5,224 nucleotides of DNA from Mycobacterium sp. (GTDB taxonomy: Bacteria; Actinomycetota; Actinomycetes; Mycobacteriales; Mycobacteriaceae), in the NCBI GenBank assembly GCA_025965815.1, contig JAOPWF010000393.1, positions 1 through 5,224 on the forward strand, read 5' to 3'. Position 1 is the stretch's first letter; each line of letters starts with the position of its first letter. Under the pieces are notes generated by a model. That model searched no databases. It saw nothing but the letters and a program-made list of their open reading frames with translations, and was not told the DNA's origin. Shown one piece after another: positions 1 to 5,224 of the stretch. The position numbers were made by a program, and so were the translations under genes.

Positions 1-1107
1 TCGTACCGCGACCTGCTCAGCCCACCGGCCGCAAGCGGATCCGGTCAGTCAGGCGCATGGAGCGGTTTCCGGCCGCTTCGGGTCACCCGGACGCAGGCCG
101 AAACGGATGTGGTGCTGTCGATCTACCTGGCCGTCGAGGGCAACGAGCCGCTACCCGGCCCAGCCCCGGGCCAGTACCTCACGGTCCGCGTTCCGGTGCC
201 CGGCGTTCCGGCGGCCGTCCGAAGCTATTCGATCTCGGGTGCGCCCGGCGGTGGATACCGGATCAGTGTGAAACGGGAGACGCCCGGCAGTGTCAGTTCC
301 TACCTGCACAGCACGATCACGGCCGGGTCGACGTTGGACGTCGCGGCGCCGCGGGGAGAGTTCGTCCTGCGTGACGACGACAGCCCGGTGCTGCTGCTGT
401 CGGCGGGTATCGGGGCGACCCCGGTGCTGGCGATGCTCGCCCACCTGGCCGAGGCCCGTAGCCGTCGGGATGTCTGGTGGATTCACACCGCGCGCGACCG
501 CGCCCACCACGTGTTCGCCGAGGAGTCGCGTGCCTTGATCGCGGCGCTGCCCAACGGTCACCTGCACACCTTCCTGACCGGGGAGCCGACCGGGGCCCAG
601 GCCGACGACACGGTGACGGCCGGCCGCCCGGACGCGGCGGCGCTGACGGCGCTGGGGATCTCGCCGATGTCGTCGGCGTACCTGTGTGGGCCGACGGGAT
701 TTCTGGCCGATGTGCAAGCCGCGCTGACCGCGGCAGGCGTTGCGCCGCAATCGATCTACAGCGAGCTGTTCGGTGCGCGGTCCCCGGTGAACCCGGGGCT
801 GGTCGACGTCGCCCGGCCGGCTCCGCACCACCCTCCCGGCGCACCCGGGGACGGCCCGCTGGTCACCTTCGCGCGCAGCGGTCTCTCGGTGGCCTGGCCG
901 GCGCGGCAGCATTCGCTACTCGACCTGGCCGACAGTTGCGACGTACCCACCCGATGGTCCTGCCGCACGGGGGTCTGCCACACCTGTTCGACGGGCCTGC
1001 TGTCGGGGCAGACGACCTACGTCACCGAACCACTGGAACCGCCGCCGGACGGCGAGGTCCTGATCTGCTGCGCGGCCCCGAGCAGCGACGTCGTCATCGA
1101 CCTGTGA
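1..1107 (+). CDS. Partial flavin/NAD(P)H/[2Fe-2S] oxidoreductase, C-terminal part, probably of a MOSC-reductase fusion
   Basis: The frame is open from base 1 to the TGA at 1105-1107, so the start lies outside the window; 368 codons are seen. The domain order is that of class IA oxygenase reductases (phthalate dioxygenase reductase type), which pass electrons from NAD(P)H through flavin to a plant-type [2Fe-2S] cluster. The flavin beta-barrel begins near codon 23 (FRPLRV) and has the RxYS motif at codons 74-77. The nucleotide-binding domain has GIGATP at 136-141 and YLCGPTGF at 227-234. The ferredoxin domain runs from about 286 to the end, with cysteines at 321, 326, 329 and 356 (C-x4-C-x2-C-x26-C; C357 follows directly). 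The linker before the barrel, with W20 and GFRPLRV, resembles actinobacterial proteins whose N-terminus is a MOSC (molybdenum-cofactor-binding) domain; that part is inferred, not seen. The ATG at 109 is internal, since conserved barrel sequence lies upstream of it. The physiological electron acceptor is unknown. Confidence 0.9.
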   Translation, partial: SYRDLLSPPAASGSGQSGAWSGFRPLRVTRTQAETDVVLSIYLAVEGNEPLPGPAPGQYLTVRVPVPGVPAAVRSYSISGAPGGGYRISVKRETPGSVSSYLHSTITAGSTLDVAAPRGEFVLRDDDSPVLLLSAGIGATPVLAMLAHLAEARSRRDVWWIHTARDRAHHVFAEESRALIAALPNGHLHTFLTGEPTGAQADDTVTAGRPDAAALTALGISPMSSAYLCGPTGFLADVQAALTAAGVAPQSIYSELFGARSPVNPGLVDVARPAPHHPPGAPGDGPLVTFARSGLSVAWPARQHSLLDLADSCDVPTRWSCRTGVCHTCSTGLLSGQTTYVTEPLEPPPDGEVLICCAAPSSDVVIDL

Positions 1108-1144
1108 GTGTTTACCGCCCACTATCAGAGGCAACTCGGCTGTC

Positions 1145-1573
1145 ATGACCGACAATCCCGATCCCGACGATCCGACCTGGGCCAACGACCAGGGTGGGCC
1201 CGGCGACACGTTGAGCCCGATGGAGTCCACCGATTCCGATGACGTTCGCAACAGGGACGGAGACGAGGTCGTCGATCCGCCGGAGGACTGGAGCGAGTGC
1301 AACAAGTACGGCCTCACTCCGCGAGAGGCAAGGGAGGGTGAGCCGATCGGCTACAAGCTGCAGGCCGAAGAGCCGGATCCGGCCGGCCGGCCGCTGGACG
1401 ACGACCAGGACGACGAAGACTCCGAGAACGACCGCGCTACCCCGCCGGACCGCGCCGAACCGGAGCCCGAGGACGTCATCGAGCACATCGACCCCGAGGA
1501 CAAGGGGAAGCACCACGGCCAGGTCGATGGCACCCCCGAAGACGGCGAGCCGATCTTCACCGTCGTCGACTAG
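1145..1573 (+). CDS. Small acidic disordered protein, DUF5709-like
   Basis: This 142-aa protein has 46 Asp/Glu residues (about 32%), few hydrophobic stretches, one cysteine (C52), and no signal peptide or membrane segment. It is probably cytoplasmic and largely disordered. The only recognisable part is the central block at residues 58-78, which contains TPREAREGEPIGYKL followed by an acidic EEPD. This resembles the 'T-x-x-E-Q-R-E-G-E-x-L-D-x-R-L ... E-x-P-D' block of actinobacterial DUF5709 proteins, whose function is unknown to me; the assignment comes from memory of the motif. The gene starts 37 nt after the reductase stop on the same strand, so co-transcription is possible. The nearest Shine-Dalgarno-like sequence, GAGG at 1128-1131, is 13 nt from the ATG, which is rather far. 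Its stop lies only 6 nt from the converging pncA stop. The acidic composition is in frame over the whole length, which supports a real gene. Confidence 0.8.
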   Translation: MTDNPDPDDPTWANDQGGPGDTLSPMESTDSDDVRNRDGDEVVDPPEDWSECNKYGLTPREAREGEPIGYKLQAEEPDPAGRPLDDDQDDEDSENDRATPPDRAEPEPEDVIEHIDPEDKGKHHGQVDGTPEDGEPIFTVVD

Positions 1574-1593
1574 GAGTCCTCAGCCGCTCGCCG
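1543..1593. terminator. Possible bidirectional hairpin across convergent stops
   Basis: An 8-bp perfect inverted repeat, CGGCGAGC at 1543-1550 and CGCTCGCCG-type arm GCTCGCCG at 1586-1593, flanks the converging stop codons of the acidic protein gene and pncA. A smaller stem, GACT-AGG-AGTC (1568-1578), sits in the loop. There is no T-tract, and the loop of 35 nt is long, so this could be chance in GC-rich DNA. Confidence 0.2.
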
Positions 1594-2152
1594 GCGCCGT
1601 GCCGACGAGTTCCACGCCGGCCTCCCGTAGATCGTCGAGGGCCTTCGCCGTGCTGTCCGGGGCGACGCCGGCGGTGAGATCCACCAGCACGCGGGTCGCG
1701 AACCCGGCCCGCGCCGCGTCGGCCGCCGTCGCCAGCACGCAGTAGTCGGTGGCGATGCCGACCACATCGACCTCGTCGACGCCGCGCGCCCGCAGCCAGT
1801 CAACCAGCGACGTCCCGTCCTCGTCACTGCCCTCGAAGCCGCTGTACGCCGCCGAGTACTCGCCCTTGGTGAAAACAGCTTCGATCGGCCCGGTGTCCAG
1901 GCGCGGGTGGAACTCGGCGCCGGAGGTGGTGACGACGCAGTGCGGTGGCCAGGAGCCCCGGTAATCGGGGTGGTTGGAGAAATGATGACCAGGGTCGACG
2001 TGGTAGTCCTTGGTGGCCACCACGTGGTCATAGCCGTGCTCTCCGGCGAGATAGTCGCTGACCCGCTGGGCCACCTCGGAGCCGCCGGACACCGCCAGTG
2101 AGCCGCCTTCGCAGAAATCGTTCTGTACGTCGGCGATGATGAGCGCCCGCAT
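1580..2152 (-). CDS. pncA: Nicotinamidase / pyrazinamidase PncA
   Basis: PncA hydrolyses nicotinamide to nicotinate and ammonia for NAD salvage in the cytoplasm; in mycobacteria the same enzyme activates the prodrug pyrazinamide. The protein is 190 aa, close to the 186 aa of M. tuberculosis PncA, and opens with MRALIIADVQNDFCEGGSLA, nearly identical to that enzyme. The catalytic triad D8, K96 and C138 is present, as are the metal ligands D49, H51, H57 and H71 and the substrate-pocket residues W68 and F13. The cysteine motif reads GIATDYCV, with Tyr at 137 where M. tuberculosis has His; ATDYCV is also found in E. coli PncA, so activity is expected. The C-terminus (APASG) extends slightly past the M. 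tuberculosis end. The gene converges with the acidic protein gene (6-nt gap) and lies 34 nt downstream of the acyl-CoA dehydrogenase pseudogene on the same strand. There is no proper Shine-Dalgarno, and a -10-like box sits 6 nt upstream of the ATG, suggesting leaderless translation. Confidence 0.97.
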   Translation of the reverse strand: MRALIIADVQNDFCEGGSLAVSGGSEVAQRVSDYLAGEHGYDHVVATKDYHVDPGHHFSNHPDYRGSWPPHCVVTTSGAEFHPRLDTGPIEAVFTKGEYSAAYSGFEGSDEDGTSLVDWLRARGVDEVDVVGIATDYCVLATAADAARAGFATRVLVDLTAGVAPDSTAKALDDLREAGVELVGTAPASG

Positions 2153-2158
2153 CTCACA

Positions 2159-2164
2159 AACGTA
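2159..2164 (-). promoter_or_regulatory. Candidate -10 box for pncA (leaderless start)
   Basis: On the minus strand TACGTT fits the mycobacterial TANNNT -10 pattern and ends 6 nt before the pncA ATG, which would put the transcription start at or next to the A of the start codon. A TTGACC sequence lies further upstream but only 10 nt from this box, too close to be a standard -35. No usable ribosome binding site is present, consistent with a leaderless mRNA. Confidence 0.35.
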
Positions 2165-2186
2165 TCGCCGCGGCGGTCAACCCGCA

Positions 2187-2791
2187 CTACTTGCGGGGCG
2201 GTTGCAGCACCTTCATCGCCGCCCGCATGATCGGCCCGGGGATCCCGTCCTGCACCGACAGTGGGGCGCTGCCAGCCGGTCCGGATCGGCGTGCCGCGAC
2301 CGAACACCCGGTTCAGCGGTCCACCGGTCGGCTCGAGGTCGAAATGCAGCGGCGGCGCCCCGTCGGCGGCACCAAGGGCGTGCGAGATGACGATGCGCTG
2401 AATCTCGCTGGTGCCCTCGAAGATGGTGTACAGCTTGGCATCTCGGTGCCACTTCGCCACCGGGTGGTCGCCGATGTATCCCCAGCCGCCCATCGTCTGG
2501 ATGGCCCGCTCGGTGGTCTTGACCGCGACCTCGCTGGCGGCGAGCTTGGACATCGACCCCGCACCGCGCTCAAATGGGATACCGGTGGCGGCCATCCAGG
2601 ACGCCCGCAATGTCAGCAGACGGGCGGCGTCGATCTGCATCGCCCAGCGTCGCCGAACCGGAATGCCGGCCACCCTCGATCGCCTCGCGGGTCTGGGGCT
2701 GCGCCGTGGCGTGCCGAAACATCGGGGCGAAGTCGTGGGGGCGTTCAGCCAGGTCGAGCTGCGCCTTCGTTGGCGTCAGATCGAAAGTCAT
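2187..2791 (-). pseudogene. Acyl-CoA dehydrogenase (fadE-type) pseudogene with internal deletions and frameshifts
   Basis: Intact relatives are roughly 400-aa FAD flavoproteins that make the first oxidation of acyl-CoA in beta-oxidation; here only about 200 codons remain, spread over three frames. From the ATG at 2791 the sequence begins MTFDLTPTKAQLDLAERPHD, a typical N-terminus. A scrap reading CFGTP (another frame) and then REAIEGGRHSGSATLG, normally well inside the protein, follow almost at once. At about 2640 the frame changes and MQIDAARLLTLRASWM begins the C-terminal domain, which runs through SMSKLAASEVAV, GGWGYIGDHPVAKWHRDAK and TIFEGTSEIQR; the codon at 2416-2418 is the catalytic Glu of the FEGT motif. 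At about 2265-2285 the frame shifts again and ends GIPGPIMRAAMKVLQPPRK before the TAG at 2187-2189. The flavin-binding N-terminal and middle domains are largely missing, so no functional enzyme is possible. It faces away from fadD and precedes pncA by 34 nt. Confidence 0.88.
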
Positions 2792-2875
2792 GACCTATCG
2801 GCTACCCCCGAGCGTCATTCGGTAACAAGTGTGCACTCAAACTTGGAAGCGGCCTTTCGGCATTGACGGGGCGCA

Positions 2876-2881
2876 TAAAAT
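2876..2881 (+). promoter_or_regulatory. Candidate -10 box for the acyl-CoA synthetase gene
   Basis: TAAAAT is the most AT-rich hexamer in the 127-nt divergent gap between the pseudogene start and fadD and fits the SigA -10 consensus. It would give a leader of about 31 nt containing the fadD ribosome binding site. The TTGACG at 2863-2868 is only 7 nt upstream, too close to act as its -35, and no other good -35 is visible. Confidence 0.3.
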
Positions 2882-2904
2882 CTCAGCAGTCCATCCACCC
2901 ATGC

Positions 2905-2912
2905 GGGGAAGG
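2905..2912 (+). promoter_or_regulatory. Ribosome binding site deciding the fadD start
   Basis: GGGGAAGG lies 6 nt before the ATG at 2919. This favours 2919 over the in-frame ATGs at 2829 and 2901, which lack such a site; residues encoded before 2919 (such as [10 protein letters not shown]) also look unlike the family. Confidence 0.7.
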
Positions 2913-2918
2913 TCGATT

Positions 2919-4535
2919 ATGTCGGTCGCGTTGTCGTATGACCGCGGCACCAGTGACGTGCCCCTGCTGGACGAAACGATCGGACAGAACCTCGCGCGCA
3001 CCGCCGCGGACTTCCCCGGGCGAGAAGCCCTCGTCGACTGCGCCACGAACCGCCGGTGGACCTACGACGAGTTCCTGCTCAGCACCCATCGGATCGCCAC
3101 GGCGCTGCTGGAACGTGGCGTCACGACCGGTGACCGAGTGGGCATCTGGTCGCCGAACACTGCCGAGTGGGCCCTCATCCAATACGCCACGGCGCACGTC
3201 GGCGCCATCCTGGTGACGATCAACCCCGCATACGGAACCGACGAACTCGAATACGTCCTCAATCAGTCGTCGATGTGCCTGGTGTTCGCCGCTCGATCAT
3301 TCAAGACTTCCGACTACGCCGGGATGCTGGACTCGGTTCGTGATCGATGCCCCGCGCTTCGTGAGATTGTCATCGTCGGCTCCGACGCATGGGCGCAGGT
3401 TGAAAGCACCGCCATCGATGCCGGCGCGCTGGACCGGCTGCAGGCGTCGCTCGATCCCGCTGATCCGATCAACATCCAGTACACCTCCGGCACAACGGGT
3501 TTCCCCAAGGGGGCGACCCTGACCCACGTGAACATCCTCAACAACGGCTTCTTCGTCGGCGAGGGTCTGGGCTACACGGAGTCGGACAGGGTCTGCATTC
3601 CGGTGCCCTTCTACCACTGCTTCGGAATGGTTCTCGGCAATCTGGCGTGCACATCGCACGGCGCGGCGATGGTGATACCGGCGCCCGGCTTCGATCCGGA
3701 AGTGACGCTTGAGGCCGTGGCGACCGAGCGCTGCACGTCGCTGTACGGCGTGCCGACGATGTTCATCGCCGAACTGGCGCTGGAGAACTTCGACAGCTTC
3801 GATCTGACCAGCCTGCGTACCGGCATCATGGCGGGATCGCCCTGTCCGGAACACGTGATGCGCAATGTGATCGACCGCATGCACATGGGCGCGGTGGCGA
3901 TCTGTTACGGGATGACCGAGACGTCTCCGGTATCCACCCAGACACTGCCGACCGACACGTTGAAGAAGAGGGTGGGTACCGTGGGCCGGGTGGGTCCGCA
4001 CCTGGAGATCCAGGTGGTCGATCCGGCCTGGCAGCCGGTTGAGCGAGGCACGGCGGGCGAACTGTGCACTCGCGGGTACAGCGTGATGGCCGGCTATTGG
4101 AACGATCCGGAGAAGACGGCAGAGGCCGTCGACGGAAACGGCTGGATGCACACCGGCGACGTCGCGGCGATGGACGCCGACGGCTACCTCAACGTGACGG
4201 GCCGGATCAAGGACCTGGTGATCCGGGGCGGCGAGAACATCTATCCGCGGGAGATCGAAGAGTTCCTGTACTCGCACCCGGACATCGTCGACGCGCAGGT
4301 CATCGGCGTGCCGGACGACAAGTACGGGGAAGAACTGATGGCCTGGATCCGGCTGCGCGAGGGCGCTGAAACACCGACCAGCGAGAGTCTGCGCGAATTC
4401 TGTGCCGGGCGGATAGCCCGGCACAAGATCCCGCGCTATGTCGAGGTGATCGACGAATTCCCGATGACCGTGACGGGCAAGGTTCGCAAGATCGAGCTCC
4501 GCGAGAAGGCCAAGGCCCTGCTGTCCCGGACCTGA
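2919..4535 (+). CDS. AMP-forming acyl-CoA synthetase / ligase (FadD type)
   Basis: This 538-aa enzyme belongs to the adenylate-forming (ANL) superfamily. It would activate a fatty or related carboxylic acid to acyl-AMP and then to the CoA thioester; the substrate cannot be read from sequence. The ATP-binding P-loop is [11 protein letters not shown] (188-198), the adenine-binding motif YGMTETSP (330-337), the ribose-binding region GYWNDPEKT through TGD (392-414), the hinge [20 protein letters not shown] (428-447), and the catalytic lysine K521 in VTGKVRK near the C-terminus. All core motifs are intact and the length is normal. The N-terminus ([20 protein letters not shown]) is like mycobacterial FadD35-type proteins, but I am not sure of orthology. 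There is no signal peptide or membrane segment; a cytoplasmic location is expected. It is divergent from the acyl-CoA dehydrogenase remnant, suggesting a former catabolic pair, and its stop is 19 nt from the converging mop gene. Confidence 0.95.
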   Translation: MSVALSYDRGTSDVPLLDETIGQNLARTAADFPGREALVDCATNRRWTYDEFLLSTHRIATALLERGVTTGDRVGIWSPNTAEWALIQYATAHVGAILVTINPAYGTDELEYVLNQSSMCLVFAARSFKTSDYAGMLDSVRDRCPALREIVIVGSDAWAQVESTAIDAGALDRLQASLDPADPINIQYTSGTTGFPKGATLTHVNILNNGFFVGEGLGYTESDRVCIPVPFYHCFGMVLGNLACTSHGAAMVIPAPGFDPEVTLEAVATERCTSLYGVPTMFIAELALENFDSFDLTSLRTGIMAGSPCPEHVMRNVIDRMHMGAVAICYGMTETSPVSTQTLPTDTLKKRVGTVGRVGPHLEIQVVDPAWQPVERGTAGELCTRGYSVMAGYWNDPEKTAEAVDGNGWMHTGDVAAMDADGYLNVTGRIKDLVIRGGENIYPREIEEFLYSHPDIVDAQVIGVPDDKYGEELMAWIRLREGAETPTSESLREFCAGRIARHKIPRYVEVIDEFPMTVTGKVRKIELREKAKALLSRT

Positions 4536-4554
4536 CTCATGGCGCTATGCCTCG

Positions 4555-4767
4555 CTATTCGACGCCGATCGTCACCTCGGTGGACTTGACGAACACCGTC
4601 GCGGCCATGCCTGCCTCGAGGCCGAGATCCACCGCGGCGTCCTTGGTGATCGACGACGTGACGACTTGGTCGCCACCGTCGAGTCGCACCTTGACCGTCG
4701 CCATCACGGCACCGAGGTTGACCTCGATGATGGTTCCACTCAGTTGGTTTCGCGTGGACAACCGCAT
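4555..4767 (-). CDS. Mop/TOBE single-domain molybdate-binding protein (molbindin)
   Basis: The 70-aa protein is one TOBE/Mop domain: it opens MRLSTRNQLSGTIIEVNLGA, followed by the ATVKVRLDGGDQVVTSSIT core and the LGLEAGMAATVFVKSTEV end. RNQLSGTI and the T-S-S-I-T strand are hallmarks of the family, whose small members assemble into oligomers that bind molybdate or tungstate oxyanions in the cytoplasm, for storage or buffering. No DNA-binding or ATPase domain is attached, so it is neither a ModE regulator nor a ModC transporter subunit. The start is well supported by GGAGG 6 nt upstream. It converges with fadD and diverges from the C39-like gene with a 69-nt gap. No molybdate transport or cofactor-synthesis gene is adjacent. 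A role as a regulator-independent molybdate carrier is inferred from the family only. Confidence 0.92.
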   Translation of the reverse strand: MRLSTRNQLSGTIIEVNLGAVMATVKVRLDGGDQVVTSSITKDAAVDLGLEAGMAATVFVKSTEVTIGVE

Positions 4768-4773
4768 CGGGCG

Positions 4774-4778
4774 CCTCC
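4774..4778 (-). promoter_or_regulatory. Ribosome binding site of the Mop/TOBE gene
   Basis: On the minus strand GGAGG sits 6 nt before the ATG at 4767, an ideal spacing that fixes the start of this small gene. Confidence 0.75.
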
Positions 4779-4800
4779 GGGGTAGGGGATCGGGGTTCCC

Positions 4801-4806
4801 AGCCTA
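4801..4806 (-). promoter_or_regulatory. Candidate -10 box for the Mop/TOBE gene
   Basis: On the minus strand TAGGCT fits TANNNT and would place the transcription start near 4794, giving a leader of roughly 27 nt that includes the GGAGG site. No good -35 is seen. The match is short and could be chance. Confidence 0.25.
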
Positions 4807-4823
4807 GGCACGTCTGGGCGTTC

Positions 4824-4829
4824 TAGCCT
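4824..4829 (+). promoter_or_regulatory. Candidate -10 box for the C39-like gene (leaderless start)
   Basis: TAGCCT fits TANNNT and ends 7 nt before the ATG at 4837, so the predicted transcription start falls on or beside the start codon. The bases between (GAAGTCG) offer no real Shine-Dalgarno, consistent with a leaderless mRNA. No clear -35 is present. Confidence 0.3.
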
Positions 4830-4836
4830 GAAGTCG

Positions 4837-5224
4837 ATGAACCTGCAAGGTCTGCGCCTTCGTCAGCGTGACGACGTCACGTGCGGCCCCAGCGTGGCAG
4901 TGGTGGCGGGCGCGCTGATGGATCCGGCGTACGGCGCCGCGCTGACCGGACCCGACAGCAGGGCGGGGTTGGGGTGGTTCGCCGGCGAGCAGTGTCGCGT
5001 GCACGCCGAGGTGAACCGCGTCTGGCCCCGCAGGTTGGGCACCACACCGATGGGCATAGCCAGTGCCCTGAGCGTGCACAGTGTCGCGCGGGGAGTCGAG
5101 TACCGCTGGCGGGTTTTCCGTGGGCTTTTCGGTGGGCTTTTCGCTGGGCGCCGCGACCCGTTGGCGGATGTACTGCGCAGCGTGGACGCGGGCTGGCCGG
5201 TGGCCATGCTGGTCGGCCGAATCG
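4837..5224 (+). CDS. Partial C39-like (papain-fold) cysteine peptidase family protein, N-terminal part
   Basis: An open frame starts at the ATG at 4837 and continues without a stop to the right edge (129 full codons). The N-terminus reads MNLQGLRLRQRDDVTCGPSV: Q10 and C16 are six residues apart, followed by Gly, the spacing of the oxyanion-hole Gln and catalytic Cys in papain-fold and C39-type peptidases. Later parts, WFAGEQCRVHAEVNRVWPRR, LGTTPMG and the VDAGWPVAMLVGRI at the edge, recall actinobacterial hypothetical proteins with this fold. In those proteins a catalytic His and an Asp/Asn would follow, beyond this window. There is no signal peptide or membrane segment, so it is probably cytoplasmic; the substrate is unknown. 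Residues 95-106 carry a tandem 12-bp duplication (see repeat). Alternative upstream starts are excluded by the lack of an in-frame start after the stop-rich intergenic gap. The coding call is firm; the peptidase assignment is moderate. Confidence 0.75.
   Translation, partial: MNLQGLRLRQRDDVTCGPSVAVVAGALMDPAYGAALTGPDSRAGLGWFAGEQCRVHAEVNRVWPRRLGTTPMGIASALSVHSVARGVEYRWRVFRGLFGGLFAGRRDPLADVLRSVDAGWPVAMLVGRI
5120..5143 (+). repeat. In-frame 12-bp tandem duplication
   Basis: GTGGGCTTTTCG occurs twice back to back (5120-5131 and 5132-5143), followed by a partial copy (CTGGGCG) and preceded by a degenerate one (GGCGGGTTTTCC at 5108-5119). The unit keeps the frame and encodes a GLFG-like motif, giving RGLFGGLFAGRR. 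Its CTT-TTC codons are AT-richer than the surrounding gene, suggesting recent expansion by replication slippage. Confidence 0.85.

Noticed and set aside
151..912. A 253-codon minus-strand open frame opposite the reductase
   Set aside because: Arg/Gly-rich low-complexity translation; the plus strand carries clear flavin, NAD and iron-sulfur motifs.
477..1148. A 223-codon plus-strand frame overlapping the reductase
   Set aside because: Arg/Gly/Ala-rich shadow frame without family motifs, overlapping a well-supported gene.
1570..2673. A 367-codon minus-strand open frame that begins as an acyl-CoA dehydrogenase
   Set aside because: Only the first ~130 codons match the dehydrogenase; after the frameshift near 2280 it reads Arg/Thr/Pro-rich nonsense and crosses pncA out of frame. 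It is a chance extension of the pseudogene, not a fusion protein.
2191..2866. Plus-strand open frames opposite the dehydrogenase remnant
   Set aside because: They are antisense shadows; the minus strand carries recognisable dehydrogenase blocks.
2829..2918. Upstream in-frame starts for the acyl-CoA synthetase (ATG at 2829 and 2901)
   Set aside because: The encoded extension does not look like the family and the good ribosome binding site at 2905-2912 points to 2919.
3297..4424. A 375-codon minus-strand open frame opposite fadD
   Set aside because: It is rich in His/Arg/Ala/Val with no recognisable domain, as expected for the antisense of a GC-rich gene with strong codon bias.
4536..4554. 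Possible terminator between fadD and the Mop gene
   Set aside because: Only a 3-bp GGC/GCC stem is visible, too weak to call.
4804..5207. Minus-strand frames opposite the C39-like gene
   Set aside because: The plus-strand frame is open to the edge with a coherent motif, whereas the minus-strand translations are Arg/Pro/Ser-rich without domains.

Overview
The window is high-GC actinobacterial DNA and most probably mycobacterial. The strongest evidence is a nicotinamidase/pyrazinamidase that aligns residue for residue with the remembered Mycobacterium tuberculosis PncA across its N-terminus and active site. FadD- and FadE-type lipid genes, an acidic DUF5709-like protein and two starts that look leaderless fit the same group. 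The species cannot be named from this sequence; a non-tuberculous mycobacterium is the best guess.

Layout, left to right. (1) Bases 1-1107 (+) hold the C-terminal 368 codons of a flavin/NAD(P)H/[2Fe-2S] reductase, open at the left edge and probably the tail of a MOSC-reductase fusion. (2) 1145-1573 (+) encodes a small, very acidic, probably disordered protein. It converges with (3) pncA, 1580-2152 (-), which keeps all catalytic and metal-binding residues. (4) 2187-2791 (-) is a decayed acyl-CoA dehydrogenase (fadE-type) pseudogene: the first ~22 codons, two or three internal scraps and the C-terminal domain are joined by internal deletions and lie in three different reading frames. (5) 2919-4535 (+), divergent from the pseudogene, is an intact 538-aa AMP-forming acyl-CoA synthetase of the FadD type. 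(6) 4555-4767 (-) is a 70-aa single-domain Mop/TOBE molybdate-binding protein, convergent with fadD. (7) 4837-5224 (+), divergent from mop, is the start of a gene that runs off the right edge. It has a Gln-x5-Cys-Gly motif typical of papain-fold C39-like cysteine peptidases and a recent-looking 12-bp tandem duplication.

Functional picture. fadD and the dead fadE were probably once a divergently transcribed fatty-acid activation and beta-oxidation pair; only the ligase survives. The reductase (if MOSC-fused) and the Mop protein both touch molybdenum biology, but they are over 3 kb apart and nothing shows that they work together. The window otherwise looks like ordinary mycobacterial chromosome with short intergenic gaps. 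I see no mobile element, CRISPR array, RNA gene or clear new system. The points most worth following are the mosaic pseudogene, the C39-like gene and its repeat, and the leaderless-start signals.
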